Made by a program: the position numbers and the translations under genes
Origin: Mesorhizobium_G sp050247155
Lineage (GTDB): Bacteria > Pseudomonadota > Alphaproteobacteria > Rhizobiales > Rhizobiaceae
Length of the DNA stretch: 64,000 bases
Assembly (NCBI GenBank): GCA_050247155.1
Contig: JBFWUS010000010.1
Coordinates: forward strand, 1 to 64,000
Direction of reading: 5' to 3'
Part shown: one piece after another, positions 53,566-61,616 of the stretch
Position numbering within the stretch: position 1 is the first letter of the stretch
Layout of the letters: each line of letters starts with the position of its first letter
Notes under the pieces: model-generated
The model's database searches: none
Seen by the model: only the letters and a program-made list of their open reading frames with translations
Told to the model about the DNA's origin: nothing

Positions 53566-54561
53566 ATGAAATTTCTCGATCAAGCCAAGGTGTATATCCG
53601 CTCGGGCGATGGCGGCGCGGGCGCGGTGTCGTTCCGCCGCGAAAAATTCATCGAGTTTGGTGGGCCGGACGGCGGCGATGGCGGCCGTGGCGGCGATGTC
53701 TGGCTCGAGGCCGTCAACGGCCTCAACACGCTGATCGATTACCGCTACCAGCAGCATTTCAAAGCGCAGACCGGCGTGCACGGCATGGGCCGCAACCGCA
53801 CCGGCGCCAAGGGCAAGGATGTCGTGCTGAAAGTGCCGGCTGGCACGCAGGTCTTTGCCGAGGACAACGAGACGCTGATCACCGACCTGACGGAAGTAGG
53901 CCAGCGCTTCCGGCTGGCCGCTGGCGGCAATGGCGGTTTCGGCAACCAGCATTTCAAAACGTCGACCAACCAGGCGCCGCGCCGCGCCAACCCGGGCCTG
54001 CCGGGCGAGGAACTGACCATCTGGCTCAGGCTGAAGCTGATCGCCGACGCCGGGCTGGTGGGCCTGCCCAACGCCGGCAAGTCGACCTTCCTCGCCGCCG
54101 TGACGGCCGCCAAGCCGAAGATCGCCGACTATCCTTTTACGACGCTGCATCCAGGGCTTGGCGTCGCCCGCATCGACGCGCGGGAGTTCGTGCTGGCCGA
54201 TATTCCCGGCCTGATCGAGGGCGCGCATGAGGGCGTCGGCATCGGCGACCGGTTCCTCGGCCATGTAGAGCGCACACGGGTGCTGTTGCACCTCGTCTCC
54301 GCGCAGGAAGAAAATGTTGGCAAGGCCTACAAGACCGTGCGCGGCGAGTTGGAGGCCTATGGCGCGGGCTTAGCTGAAAAGCCGGAAATTCTGGCTCTGT
54401 CGCAGATCGATACGCTCGATGCCGATGCGCGCAAGAAGAAGGCCGCTGCGTTGAAACGGGCGGCGGGCAAGGCGCCGATGCTGCTGTCGGCCGTATCAGG
54501 CGAGGGTGTGCAGGACGTACTGAGGGCGCTGATGCGGGAGATCGAGGGGGTGGGAGAATGA
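53566..54561 (+). CDS. obgE: GTPase ObgE/CgtA
   Basis: 331 residues. The glycine-rich Obg fold (FLDQAKVYIRSGDGGAGAVSFRREKFIEFGGPDGGDGGRGGDVW, GNGGFGNQHFKTSTNQAPRRANPG) precedes the G domain: G1 GLPNAGKSTFL, G2 YPFTTLHPGLG, G3 DIPGLIEGAHEGVG, G4 LSQIDT in place of NKxD-like spacing, and G5 LSAVSGEG. No C-terminal OCT domain is present, as usual for rhizobial ObgE near this length. It acts in large-subunit ribosome assembly and stress control. Position upstream of proB-proA is a conserved order. Confidence 0.95.
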   Translation: MKFLDQAKVYIRSGDGGAGAVSFRREKFIEFGGPDGGDGGRGGDVWLEAVNGLNTLIDYRYQQHFKAQTGVHGMGRNRTGAKGKDVVLKVPAGTQVFAEDNETLITDLTEVGQRFRLAAGGNGGFGNQHFKTSTNQAPRRANPGLPGEELTIWLRLKLIADAGLVGLPNAGKSTFLAAVTAAKPKIADYPFTTLHPGLGVARIDAREFVLADIPGLIEGAHEGVGIGDRFLGHVERTRVLLHLVSAQEENVGKAYKTVRGELEAYGAGLAEKPEILALSQIDTLDADARKKKAAALKRAAGKAPMLLSAVSGEGVQDVLRALMREIEGVGE

Positions 54562-54569
54562 GCGCGAAC

Positions 54570-54689
54570 CTTACTCTCCCCTTGAGGGGGAGGGTCGGCG
54601 CGACAGCGCCGGGGTGGGGTGATAGTTTTGATCCGAACACCCCACCCCGCTCACTTCGCTCGCGACCCTCCCCCTCAAGGGGAGGGTAA
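54570..54689. repeat. Compound palindromic repeat upstream of proB
   Basis: The outer arms (TTACTCTCCCCTTGAGGGGG region at 54571-54596, and its complement at 54663-54688) enclose inner arms GGGGTGGGGTG (54611-54621) and CACCCCACCCC (54638-54648). The element ends 11 bases before the proB start. It belongs to the same CT-rich palindrome type as 52480-52581. In the transcript it would form a long hairpin just before the proB ribosome binding site. Confidence 0.85.
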
Positions 54690-54699
54690 AAAAGAGCCC

Positions 54700-55833
54700 A
54701 TGACCCTTTCCCTCAAAAAACACCGCCGCATCACGGTAAAAATCGGATCGGCGCTGCTAGTCGATCGCCAGTCCGGGCTGAAGCGCGAGTGGCTGGCCTC
54801 GCTGGTCGGCGACATCGCCGAACTCACCCGGCGCGGCGCGGAAGTGCTGGTCGTCTCCTCCGGCGCCATTGCGCTGGGCCGCACCATTCTCGGCCTCAAG
54901 GCAAAGTCGCTCAAGCTGGAGGAAAGCCAGGCGGCGGCGGCCGTCGGCCAGATCGCGCTATCATCAGGCTGGGCCGATGAGCTGGCCAAACACAAACTGA
55001 CGTCCGGCCAGGTACTGCTGACCCTCGGCGACACCGAGGAGCGCCGGCGTTATCTCAACGCGCGCGCCACCATCTCGACGCTGCTCAAGATGAAGGCCGT
55101 GCCTGTCATCAACGAAAACGACACGGTGGCGACCTCGGAAATCCGCTACGGCGACAACGACCGGCTGGCCGCCCGCGTCGCGACGATGATGGGCGCCGAT
55201 CTACTGATCCTGCTTTCCGATATTGATGGACTTTATACAGCGCCGCCGGCCAAGGACCCGAAGGCGACGTTTATCCCCTTGGTCGACCGCATCACGCCGG
55301 AGATCGACGCGATGGCAGGCGCGGCAGCGTCGGAACTGTCGCGCGGCGGCATGCGAACGAAGCTCGATGCCGGCAAGATCGCCACCGCCTCCGGCACGGC
55401 GATGATCATCACGGCAGGCACGCGGCTGTCGCCGCTGCTCGCCATCGAGCGCGGCGAACGCGCGACCTTCTTCAAGCCGGCGGAACGCCCGGTGAAAGGT
55501 TTCAAGACCTGGATCGCTGGCAATCTCGAACCGGCTGGCCGGCTGACCGTCGATGCCGGCGCAGTCGGTGCGCTGATGTCCGGTAAGTCGCTGCTGCCGG
55601 CCGGCGTTCGCAAGGTGGACGGCAATTTTGCACGCGGCGACACCGTCGCCATCTGTGATCCGAATGGACGCGAGATCGCGCGCGGGCTTGTCGCCTATGA
55701 TTGGGCCGACGCCGTCAGGATCGCCGGCATGAAAACGGCGGAGATCGAGGCGGTGCTCGGCTACCAGGCTCGCGCTGCGATGATCCATCGCGACGACATG
55801 GTGGTGGGGCGCGGAGCGGTCGAAGGGGTGTAG
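54700..55833 (+). CDS. proB: Glutamate 5-kinase ProB
   Basis: About 377 residues. MTLSLKKHRRITVKIGSALLVDR, VLVVSSGAIALGRTIL, GDTEERRRYLNARATISTLLKMKAVPVINENDTVAT, LLSDIDGLYTAPP and GGMRTKLDAGKIATASGTAMIIT define the amino-acid kinase domain. A C-terminal PUA domain follows (AGRLTVDAGAVGALMSGKSLLPAGVRKVDG, GDTVAICDPNGREIARGLVAYD). It phosphorylates glutamate in proline synthesis and is feedback-inhibited by proline. ATG 54700 follows the palindrome; its A-rich leader contains GGAGGGTAAAA. Confidence 0.97.
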   Translation: MTLSLKKHRRITVKIGSALLVDRQSGLKREWLASLVGDIAELTRRGAEVLVVSSGAIALGRTILGLKAKSLKLEESQAAAAVGQIALSSGWADELAKHKLTSGQVLLTLGDTEERRRYLNARATISTLLKMKAVPVINENDTVATSEIRYGDNDRLAARVATMMGADLLILLSDIDGLYTAPPAKDPKATFIPLVDRITPEIDAMAGAAASELSRGGMRTKLDAGKIATASGTAMIITAGTRLSPLLAIERGERATFFKPAERPVKGFKTWIAGNLEPAGRLTVDAGAVGALMSGKSLLPAGVRKVDGNFARGDTVAICDPNGREIARGLVAYDWADAVRIAGMKTAEIEAVLGYQARAAMIHRDDMVVGRGAVEGV

Positions 55834-55837
55834 GGCG

Positions 55838-56194
55838 ATGGCCAGCCAGTGGGGGCGAGGCGGACTGCCGCTGCTGGAAGCGAATGCCGGCGCGCGACTT
55901 GTGTCCCGATCCTTGCGCTGCGCGCTTGCAGCGGCTGCGCTGGTCGTCATTGCTATTGCCGCTTTCATTGCATTGCGCCCGCAGGCAGCGCCGGATGCAG
56001 ATGGTCTTGCCAGCATCCTCCTCGGCGTCGCCTATTTCTTGGTCGCGCCGATTTTGCTGGTGGCCGGCATCGGCTTTGGCATTGCCGGTCTTCGGCATGG
56101 CTCCGGTGGCCGCGGCCTTTTGGCGATCGGTCTGAACATCCTGCTCTTGACCGTCGGCGGGCTGGTGGCCGTCGTCTCGGTCTATCTGGCCTGA
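55838..56194 (+). CDS. Small hypothetical membrane protein 1 (between proB and proA)
   Basis: 118 residues. Three hydrophobic segments (ALAAAALVVIAIAAFIAL, ILLGVAYFLVAPILLVAGIGFGIAG, LLAIGLNILLLTVGGLVAVVSVYL) predict an inner-membrane protein. It starts four bases after the proB stop and precedes a second membrane protein after seven bases. I do not recognise a family. Codon use matches the neighbours, and both reading frames are clean, so they seem genuine genes of the proB operon. Confidence 0.65.
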   Translation: MASQWGRGGLPLLEANAGARLVSRSLRCALAAAALVVIAIAAFIALRPQAAPDADGLASILLGVAYFLVAPILLVAGIGFGIAGLRHGSGGRGLLAIGLNILLLTVGGLVAVVSVYLA

Positions 56195-56201
56195 ACGGCA
56201 G

Positions 56202-56525
56202 ATGGTCGAGGCACGCGCCGGGAAACCATCCACTTTCGGCCGGGCCTTCTGGTGCGCCTTCATTGCCTTGATCGTTGCGTTCGCCACCTTGATTTTGAGG
56301 CTGACTTTTTTGGAGCAGGGTGGCTGGGCCGAAAGCGCGACATTCTATTTTGCGGCCTTCATATTCCTGGCGGGAGCGCCGGGCCTGCATGTGGCCAGCC
56401 TGTTTTATGCCATGCGAGGCATCAGCCAGGGCGGCAACCGCCTGACGGCTTTTATCTGCATCCTCCTCAATCTCGTTTTCGTGGCGATCAACTTCCTCTT
56501 CGGCGCTGCCGCTTTGTTCGGCTGA
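56202..56525 (+). CDS. Small hypothetical membrane protein 2 (between proB and proA)
   Basis: 107 residues with three hydrophobic segments (FWCAFIALIVAFATLILRL, ATFYFAAFIFLAGAPGLHVASLFY, LTAFICILLNLVFVAINFLFGAAALFG). No family recognised. It may be a distant duplicate of the preceding membrane protein in topology, but sequence similarity is weak. It lies 74 bases before proA in the same direction. Confidence 0.62.
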   Translation: MVEARAGKPSTFGRAFWCAFIALIVAFATLILRLTFLEQGGWAESATFYFAAFIFLAGAPGLHVASLFYAMRGISQGGNRLTAFICILLNLVFVAINFLFGAAALFG

Positions 56526-56599
56526 GCAGGCTTGCTGGCGCATTGCCGAGCCCGCCCCGGATGTATAGATGAAGCGGCTCTTGCTTGAGAGATATCGAG

Positions 56600-57886
56600 A
56601 TGCTGACGAAAACCGGACGCAACGGCGAAGATACCGTGGCCCTGATGGCAGAGATTGGCCGCAAGGCGCGCGCCGCCGCGCGACCGCTGGCTGTGGCCTC
56701 GACAAAGCAAAAGTATGAAGCTCTGGTTGCCATGGCCGATGCAATCTTGCGGCAGGGGCAGGCGATCCTCGACGCCAATGCGATCGACGTGGCCAATGGC
56801 GAGGAAGCAAAACTTTCGCCGGCGATGATGGACAGGCTGAAGCTGACGCCGGAGCGCATCCGCGCCATGGCCGATGGCGTGCGCGCCATTGCGGAGCTGA
56901 AAGACCCCGTTGGAGAGGTGACCGCCGCCTGGGACAGGCCCAACGGCCTGCACATCGAGCGCGTGCGCACGCCGCTGGGCGTCATCGGCGTGATCTATGA
57001 AAGCCGGCCGAATGTGACCGCCGATGCTGGCGCGCTGTGCCTGAAATCCGGTAACGCTGTCATCCTGCGCGGCGGCTCGGATTCGCTAAACTCTTCGCAG
57101 GCGATCCATGCTTGCATGGCGGAAGGATTGCGCATGGCAGGGCTGCCGGAGGACGCCATCCAGCTTGTGCCGACAACCGACCGCGCAGCGGTCGGCGAAA
57201 TGCTGAAGGGCCTCGGCGGCAATCTCGACGTCATCATTCCGCGTGGCGGCAAGAGCCTGGTCGAGCGTGTTCAGACCGAGGCGCGCGTGCCCGTCTTCGC
57301 GCATCTCGAAGGCATCGTTCACGTCTATATCGACAAGTCGGCTGACCTCGAAAAGGCCGTGCCGGTGGTGGTGAACGCCAAGATGCGTCGTACCGGCATT
57401 TGCGGCGCGGCGGAAACCTTGTTGGTCGATCGCGCGGTGGCGGGGACGCATCTCGTCCCGATCCTTGCGGCGCTGGAAAAGGCCGGCTGCGAGATTCGCG
57501 CGACGGACGAGGTGCGCAAGGATTTCTCCGCAGCCACACCCGCCAGCGATGTCGACTGGACGACGGAATATCTGGACTCGATCATTTCAGTAAAACTGGT
57601 CGACGGCATTTCCGATGCGATCGAACACATCGAGACACACTCCTCGCATCACACCGAGGCGATCATCGCCGAGGATGCGGCAGCGGTCGAAAAATTCTTC
57701 AACGAGATCGACTCGGCGATCCTGCTGCACAACGCCTCGACCCAATTTGCCGATGGCGGCGAGTTCGGCATGGGCGCCGAAATCGGCATCGCCACCGGCC
57801 GCATGCATGCGCGCGGCCCGGTTGGGGTGGAGCAACTGACCTCGTTCAAATACCGCGTGCGCGGTGATGGGCAGGTGCGGGCCTGA
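56600..57886 (+). CDS. proA: Gamma-glutamyl phosphate reductase ProA
   Basis: About 428 residues. MLTKTGRNGEDTVALMAEIGRKARAAARPLAVASTKQKYEAL is the N-terminus. PLGVIGVIYESRPNVTADAGALCLKSGNAVILRGGSDSLNSS is the cofactor region. The catalytic cysteine lies in KMRRTGICGAAETLLVD, and DGGEFGMGAEIGIATGRMHARGPVGVEQLTSFKYRVRGDG is the C-terminal signature. It reduces glutamyl phosphate to glutamate semialdehyde with NADPH. ATG 56600 (GAGAGATATCGAG upstream) is preferred. A toxin-antitoxin pair follows where nadD would normally be next. Confidence 0.97.
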   Translation: MLTKTGRNGEDTVALMAEIGRKARAAARPLAVASTKQKYEALVAMADAILRQGQAILDANAIDVANGEEAKLSPAMMDRLKLTPERIRAMADGVRAIAELKDPVGEVTAAWDRPNGLHIERVRTPLGVIGVIYESRPNVTADAGALCLKSGNAVILRGGSDSLNSSQAIHACMAEGLRMAGLPEDAIQLVPTTDRAAVGEMLKGLGGNLDVIIPRGGKSLVERVQTEARVPVFAHLEGIVHVYIDKSADLEKAVPVVVNAKMRRTGICGAAETLLVDRAVAGTHLVPILAALEKAGCEIRATDEVRKDFSAATPASDVDWTTEYLDSIISVKLVDGISDAIEHIETHSSHHTEAIIAEDAAAVEKFFNEIDSAILLHNASTQFADGGEFGMGAEIGIATGRMHARGPVGVEQLTSFKYRVRGDGQVRA

Positions 57887-57913
57887 TTGCCTTTTGCCGA
57901 CATCGTGTTACAT

Positions 57914-57929
57914 TGTGCACATGAGCACA
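57914..57929. promoter_or_regulatory. Operator-like inverted repeat over the antitoxin start codon
   Basis: TGTGC-ACATGA-GCACA: perfect five-base arms around the ATG at 57921, extending loosely to ATTGTGC and CACAAT. Ribbon-helix-helix antitoxins typically bind such short palindromes at their own promoter. Confidence 0.55.
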
Positions 57930-58181
57930 CAATCCGAAACCGTCACTGTCCGTCTTAATCCGGCGACAAAGTTGCGCCTTGAAGAATTGGCCCAGCAGAC
58001 CCGGCGCACCAAATCGTTCTTGGCCGGTGAGGCCATCGCCGACTATGTCGAACGCGAATTAGCGATCGTCCAAGCCATTCAGCGCGGTATCGATGACATC
58101 GAGGCAGGACGGACGGTGCCGCATGAAGAAGTAAAACGTCGTATCGCAAACATACTAGATCGCGCTAAGAACCAGAAATGA
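57921..58181 (+). CDS. Ribbon-helix-helix antitoxin (ParD/RelB-type)
   Basis: 86 residues. TVTVRLNPATKLRLEELAQQTRRTKSFLAGEAIADYVERELAIVQAI is a ribbon-helix-helix domain. The C-terminal part GIDDIEAGRTVPHEEVKRRIANIL is the toxin-binding helix pattern common to the CopG-like antitoxin group. It represses its operon and neutralises the toxin. The start is set by ATG 57921; open sequence upstream belongs to proA in another frame. It overlaps the toxin gene by four bases (ATGA). Confidence 0.9.
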   Translation: MSTQSETVTVRLNPATKLRLEELAQQTRRTKSFLAGEAIADYVERELAIVQAIQRGIDDIEAGRTVPHEEVKRRIANILDRAKNQK

Positions 58182-58477
58182 TACGGCGCATTGAGTGGTC
58201 TGACGAGGCGGCTCAGGACTTCCAGGAAGCGATCGAATACATTGCGCTCGACAGCGAATCTGCGGGCCGTTTGGTCGCTCAGCGGATTTTGGATGCGATT
58301 GACAAACTAGGCGAATTGCCTACGGGCCATCCTGGCCGCGTCAAAGGCATCTATGAGAAATTGGTCCAGAAGACACCCTACATCGTCGCCTATAGAATCT
58401 CCGATAACCGAATTTATGTCGCCCGCATAATCCACGGTGCTCGGTTCTGGCCCGAAGGCGAGTGGCCAGCCGAATGA
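58178..58477 (+). CDS. RelE/ParE-family toxin
   Basis: 99 residues. IRRIEWSDEAAQDFQEAIEYIALDS, GRLVAQRILDAIDKLGELPTGHPGRVKGIYEKLVQKTPYIVAYRISDNRIYVARIIHGARFWPEG is the RelE/ParE fold, with the R-x-h-h-x-x-x-R-x-W-P ending. Members either cut mRNA at the ribosome (RelE) or inhibit gyrase (ParE); which applies is not evident from the sequence. It overlaps the antitoxin gene and then nadD by four bases each (ATGA twice), so the pair has become part of an operon with nadD. Confidence 0.9.
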   Translation: MIRRIEWSDEAAQDFQEAIEYIALDSESAGRLVAQRILDAIDKLGELPTGHPGRVKGIYEKLVQKTPYIVAYRISDNRIYVARIIHGARFWPEGEWPAE

Positions 58478-59100
58478 ATGCCGAAGGTGTTCCATCCCAC
58501 TACCTCCGCATGCCCTTCGCGACCAAGGGCATGCAGGTCGGGCTGTTCGGCGGATCGTTCAATCCGCCGCATGCCGGCCATGCGTTGGTGGCGGAAATCG
58601 CCTTGCGCCGGCTCGCGCTCGACCAGCTCTGGTGGATCGTCACACCCGGCAATCCGCTGAAAAGCACACGCGAGCTGGCTCCTTTGCCGGAACGCTTGGC
58701 CCTTTCGGAAAAGATCGCCGAAGACCCGCGCATCAAGGTCACGGCCTTCGAGGCGGCCTACAAGACCCGTTATACGGCGGACACGCTGTCCCTGATCAAG
58801 CGCCGCAATCCCGGCGTCGATTTCGTCTGGATCATGGGCGCGGACAATCTGCGGGATTTCCATCGCTGGCAGCGCTGGCGGCAAATCGCCATGACTTTCC
58901 CGATCGCTGTCATCGACCGGCCCGGGGCGACGCTGTCATTCCTGTCGTCGGTGATGGCAAAGACATTCGACTACGCGCGTATCGATGAAGCCGACGCGCC
59001 GACGTTAGCGCATCATCAGGCGCCGGCGTGGACATTTATCCACGGCCCGCGCTCGCTGCTGTCATCGACAGCGATCCGCCAGGGCAAAATGCCAGCCTGA
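58474..59100 (+). CDS. nadD: Nicotinate-nucleotide adenylyltransferase NadD
   Basis: About 208 residues. VGLFGGSFNPPHAGHALVAEIALRRLALDQLWWIVTPGNPLK has the GGSFNPPHxGH nucleotidyltransferase motif. FVWIMGADNLRDFHRWQRW and the C-terminal STAIRQGK (ISSTxIR motif) complete it. It forms nicotinate adenine dinucleotide. ATG 58474 overlaps the toxin stop; the conserved YLRMPF segment at 11-16 supports a start before the later ATG 58510. Its 3' end overlaps the convergent glucoamylase-like gene by 85 bases. Confidence 0.94.
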   Translation: MNAEGVPSHYLRMPFATKGMQVGLFGGSFNPPHAGHALVAEIALRRLALDQLWWIVTPGNPLKSTRELAPLPERLALSEKIAEDPRIKVTAFEAAYKTRYTADTLSLIKRRNPGVDFVWIMGADNLRDFHRWQRWRQIAMTFPIAVIDRPGATLSFLSSVMAKTFDYARIDEADAPTLAHHQAPAWTFIHGPRSLLSSTAIRQGKMPA

Positions 59101-60398
59101 CCGTCATGCCGGGTGGCGTCGGCCGACCTGTCCAGCCAGGGGCTTTGAAAGCCGAGCTTTGCCAATCCAGTTTGCGCTTGTCGCGACTGCATAAAAAGCC
59201 GCCACAGCAGCCCCGTGCGGTGGTTCTCGATCATCGCGACGATCGGGCCTTGGTCGATGGCGAGGTAGGTGCGCGCATACCAGTTGCGTTCGTCCGAAAA
59301 GGCGTCGACGAAGCCATAGCGGCCCCAGATCTTGTGCGCCGGACGCTTCAGGAAGCCACGCAGCGCGCACATTGCCTCACGAGGCACATAAGGAAAGCTC
59401 GACAACGCGGCGCTCGGCGTGATGACGCCAATATCGTGCAACGGGCTGTGTGCGCCATAGCGGCGAGGCCCATGGCTTGCGGTCAGCCCCCAGCAGTCCG
59501 GTCCGTAGCCTTTGAAGCCGTGCGGATTGGCGACGCAATGGGCGTGGTTGATACGTGCGTGCCGCAGATTCTGCTCCCAATAGTCGGCGTGACGGTCCCG
59601 CAGGCCGCGCGGATCGAGCCCGCAGAAGGAGTAATGCGCGAAGAAAAGCGGCCCGCCAAAATCGATGCCTAGCGGTAACTCGACCCCGTGGAACAGCTTG
59701 CCGTTTCGGAACGAGGGCGAGGCGACGAAGCCGTCATGGTAGATGTCAGGATCGATCGGATATGTTTCGGATGCCGCAGCCAGGACATAGGCGATCAGGC
59801 ATTCGTTCCAGCCTGCGATGCGCAGATTGAGGTCCCAACCATAATTGGGGCTCCAGTGCCAGGTGAGGTGGCGCTCGCCGCGCGTGAACCACGCCCAGTT
59901 CACCTGGCCCCACAGCCGCTCGATGCGGTCGCGTAACGGCGCTTCGTTGGCCTGGCCGAAATGGGCCTGCGCGCAGATCAGGCCCTGGAACAGCAATGCC
60001 GTTTCGACGAGATCGACGCCGTCGTCCTGCCGCGAGAACGGGATGGCCGCGCCGGTCTGCCCGTTCAGGAAATGCGGATAGGCGCCGTGGTGGCGCTCCG
60101 CCCTCTCAAGAAAAGACAATATCTGGTCGATCCGCTCAAGGGCCTGTGCCCGGGAAATCCATCCGCGCTGGACGGCGACGACAATCGCCATGATGCCGAA
60201 GCCGGTTCCGCCAACGGCGATGATGTCGTTGACGGGATCGCCTGTGGTCTTTTGCCGGTCGCGGGCGCAACCGCTCGCCGGATGCGCCCCGTCCCAGAAA
60301 TAGCGAAATGTCTGGCGCGTTACTGCTTCCAGAAGCCGGTCGTCTTCCCAGGCCGCATCCGGTATCTGCCGCAACGACGATTTGGATTTGACGATCAT
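59016..60398 (-). CDS. Glucoamylase-like (COG5368 family) protein
   Basis: About 460 residues. The N-terminal LLEAVTRQTFRYFWDGAHPASGCARDRQK is the diagnostic start of the family. GGTGFGIMAIVVAVQRGWISR, GVDLVETALLFQGLICAQAHF, WHWSPNYGWDLNLRIAGWNECLIAYVLAAASETYPI, GVELPLGIDFGGPLFFAHYSFCGLDPRGLRDRHADYWEQN and HGPRRYGAHSPLHDIGVITPSAALSSFPYVPREAM follow, giving an (alpha/alpha)6-barrel glycoamylase domain. No signal peptide is evident, so a cytosolic role is likely, possibly on beta-glucan or other oligosaccharides. ATG 60398 is preferred; ATG 60419 is possible. It overlaps nadD tail to tail. Confidence 0.87.
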   Translation of the reverse strand: MIVKSKSSLRQIPDAAWEDDRLLEAVTRQTFRYFWDGAHPASGCARDRQKTTGDPVNDIIAVGGTGFGIMAIVVAVQRGWISRAQALERIDQILSFLERAERHHGAYPHFLNGQTGAAIPFSRQDDGVDLVETALLFQGLICAQAHFGQANEAPLRDRIERLWGQVNWAWFTRGERHLTWHWSPNYGWDLNLRIAGWNECLIAYVLAAASETYPIDPDIYHDGFVASPSFRNGKLFHGVELPLGIDFGGPLFFAHYSFCGLDPRGLRDRHADYWEQNLRHARINHAHCVANPHGFKGYGPDCWGLTASHGPRRYGAHSPLHDIGVITPSAALSSFPYVPREAMCALRGFLKRPAHKIWGRYGFVDAFSDERNWYARTYLAIDQGPIVAMIENHRTGLLWRLFMQSRQAQTGLAKLGFQSPWLDRSADATRHDGQAGILPWRIAVDDSSERGPWINVHAGA

Positions 60399-60605
60399 TG
60401 TCCCTGCGCCGGAGCGCATTCTGTCGAAAATAGTGTTGGCAGCTCGGCACCTGATGCCGCCGCGCCGCACTATGCGCACGAATCGGGCCTCGGTCGGGCG
60501 ACACGTCTTGAAACTGTTAAGGAACTGCGCCTATCTTTCGTTTGTTATCACCTTGCAGGTGATTTGGTTGTTCTTGAACGGAAAGGAAAGAACCTGAGAA
60601 CAGCA

Positions 60606-61004
60606 TTGCGACGGAAGGCCGACATCGCGCCTTCTTCGGCCGGGATCAGCGGCTTTGACGCTTCCTCCCGCGCCCTCGACACGGTCCTTGCCAGTTTGGA
60701 AGACTCCAAGGCCGAAGATATCGTCTCCATCGACATCCACAAGAAGTCCAGCCTCGGCGACCATATGGTCATCGCCTCGGGCCGGTCGAACCGTCATGTT
60801 GCGGCGGTGTCTGACCACCTGATCAAGGCGCTGAAAGACGCCGGTTTGGGCAATGCCCGCGTCGAAGGTCTGCCGGCCGCCGACTGGGTGCTGGTCGATG
60901 CCGGCGATGTGATCGTGCATGTCTTCCGCCCCGAGATTCGCGAGTTCTACAACATCGAAAAGATGTGGCAGGCGCCGGACCTCGAGGAAGAGACGATTCA
61001 CTAG
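60606..61004 (+). CDS. rsfS: Ribosomal silencing factor RsfS
   Basis: About 132 residues. ALDTVLASLEDSKAEDIVSIDIHKKSSLGDHMVIASGRSNRHVAAVSDHLIKALKDAG and AADWVLVDAGDVIVHVFRPEIREFYNIEKMW are the RsfS (Iojap) signatures. It binds L14 and blocks subunit joining in starvation. No ATG or GTG lies in the right place: TTG 60606 gives MRRKADIAPSS, while CTG 60594 has the better-spaced ribosome binding site (AAGGA at 60583-60587). The start is therefore uncertain by a few codons. rlmH follows after 16 bases. Confidence 0.9.
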   Translation: MRRKADIAPSSAGISGFDASSRALDTVLASLEDSKAEDIVSIDIHKKSSLGDHMVIASGRSNRHVAAVSDHLIKALKDAGLGNARVEGLPAADWVLVDAGDVIVHVFRPEIREFYNIEKMWQAPDLEEETIH

Positions 61005-61020
61005 CCACGAGGCAAAGGCT

Positions 61021-61503
61021 GTGCGTATCGGTGTGTATGCCGTGGGCCGAATGAAATCGGGCCCGGAACGGGAACTTGCCGATCGCTATTTCGATCGTTT
61101 CGCCAAGCTCGGCGCCGGACTTGGCCTAGATTTCGCCGGTGTCGATGAGCTCCCGGAAAGCCGGCATGCCTCGGCTGATTTGCGAAAGCGTGACGAGGCC
61201 GAGCGGCTGCTTGCGCGCATGCCCGCGGGCGCGGCATTGATCATCCTCGACGAGCGCGGCAGGAACCTTTCCTCCGACAATTTTTCCGCGCGGCTGGCGT
61301 CATTGCGCGACAGCGGGACCCGCGATGCTGCGCTCATCATCGGTGGCCCCGACGGCCACGATTCGACCATACGCGATCGAGCCGCTCTTGTTCTATCCTT
61401 CGGCGCACAAACCTGGCCGCATCAGATGGTGCGCTTCATGCTGGCCGAGCAGCTTTATCGAGCCGCGACGATTTTGGCCGGCCATCCGTATCATCGGGAG
61501 TAG
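61021..61503 (+). CDS. rlmH: 23S rRNA pseudouridine(1915) N3-methyltransferase RlmH
   Basis: 160 residues from GTG 61021. The N-terminal RIGVYAVGRMKSGPERELADRYFDRF and the C-terminal SPOUT knot IIGGPDGHDSTIRDRAALVLSFGAQTWPHQMVRFMLAEQLYRAATILAGHPYHRE are typical. LIILDERGRNLSSDNFS is the internal signature. It methylates pseudouridine 1915 in helix 69 using SAM. rsfS-rlmH are commonly paired. The GTG start has CACGAGGCAAAGG upstream. Confidence 0.95.
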   Translation: MRIGVYAVGRMKSGPERELADRYFDRFAKLGAGLGLDFAGVDELPESRHASADLRKRDEAERLLARMPAGAALIILDERGRNLSSDNFSARLASLRDSGTRDAALIIGGPDGHDSTIRDRAALVLSFGAQTWPHQMVRFMLAEQLYRAATILAGHPYHRE

Positions 61504-61616
61504 TCCCTTCGGATAGTGCTTTTTGTGAAAACTGTCGGCACGGCGCACCGCCGGATCATGGTTGATACTTCCTTAAGAAAGCCGTCGCTAATGTCGGACT
61601 TCGGACTTGGACGATC

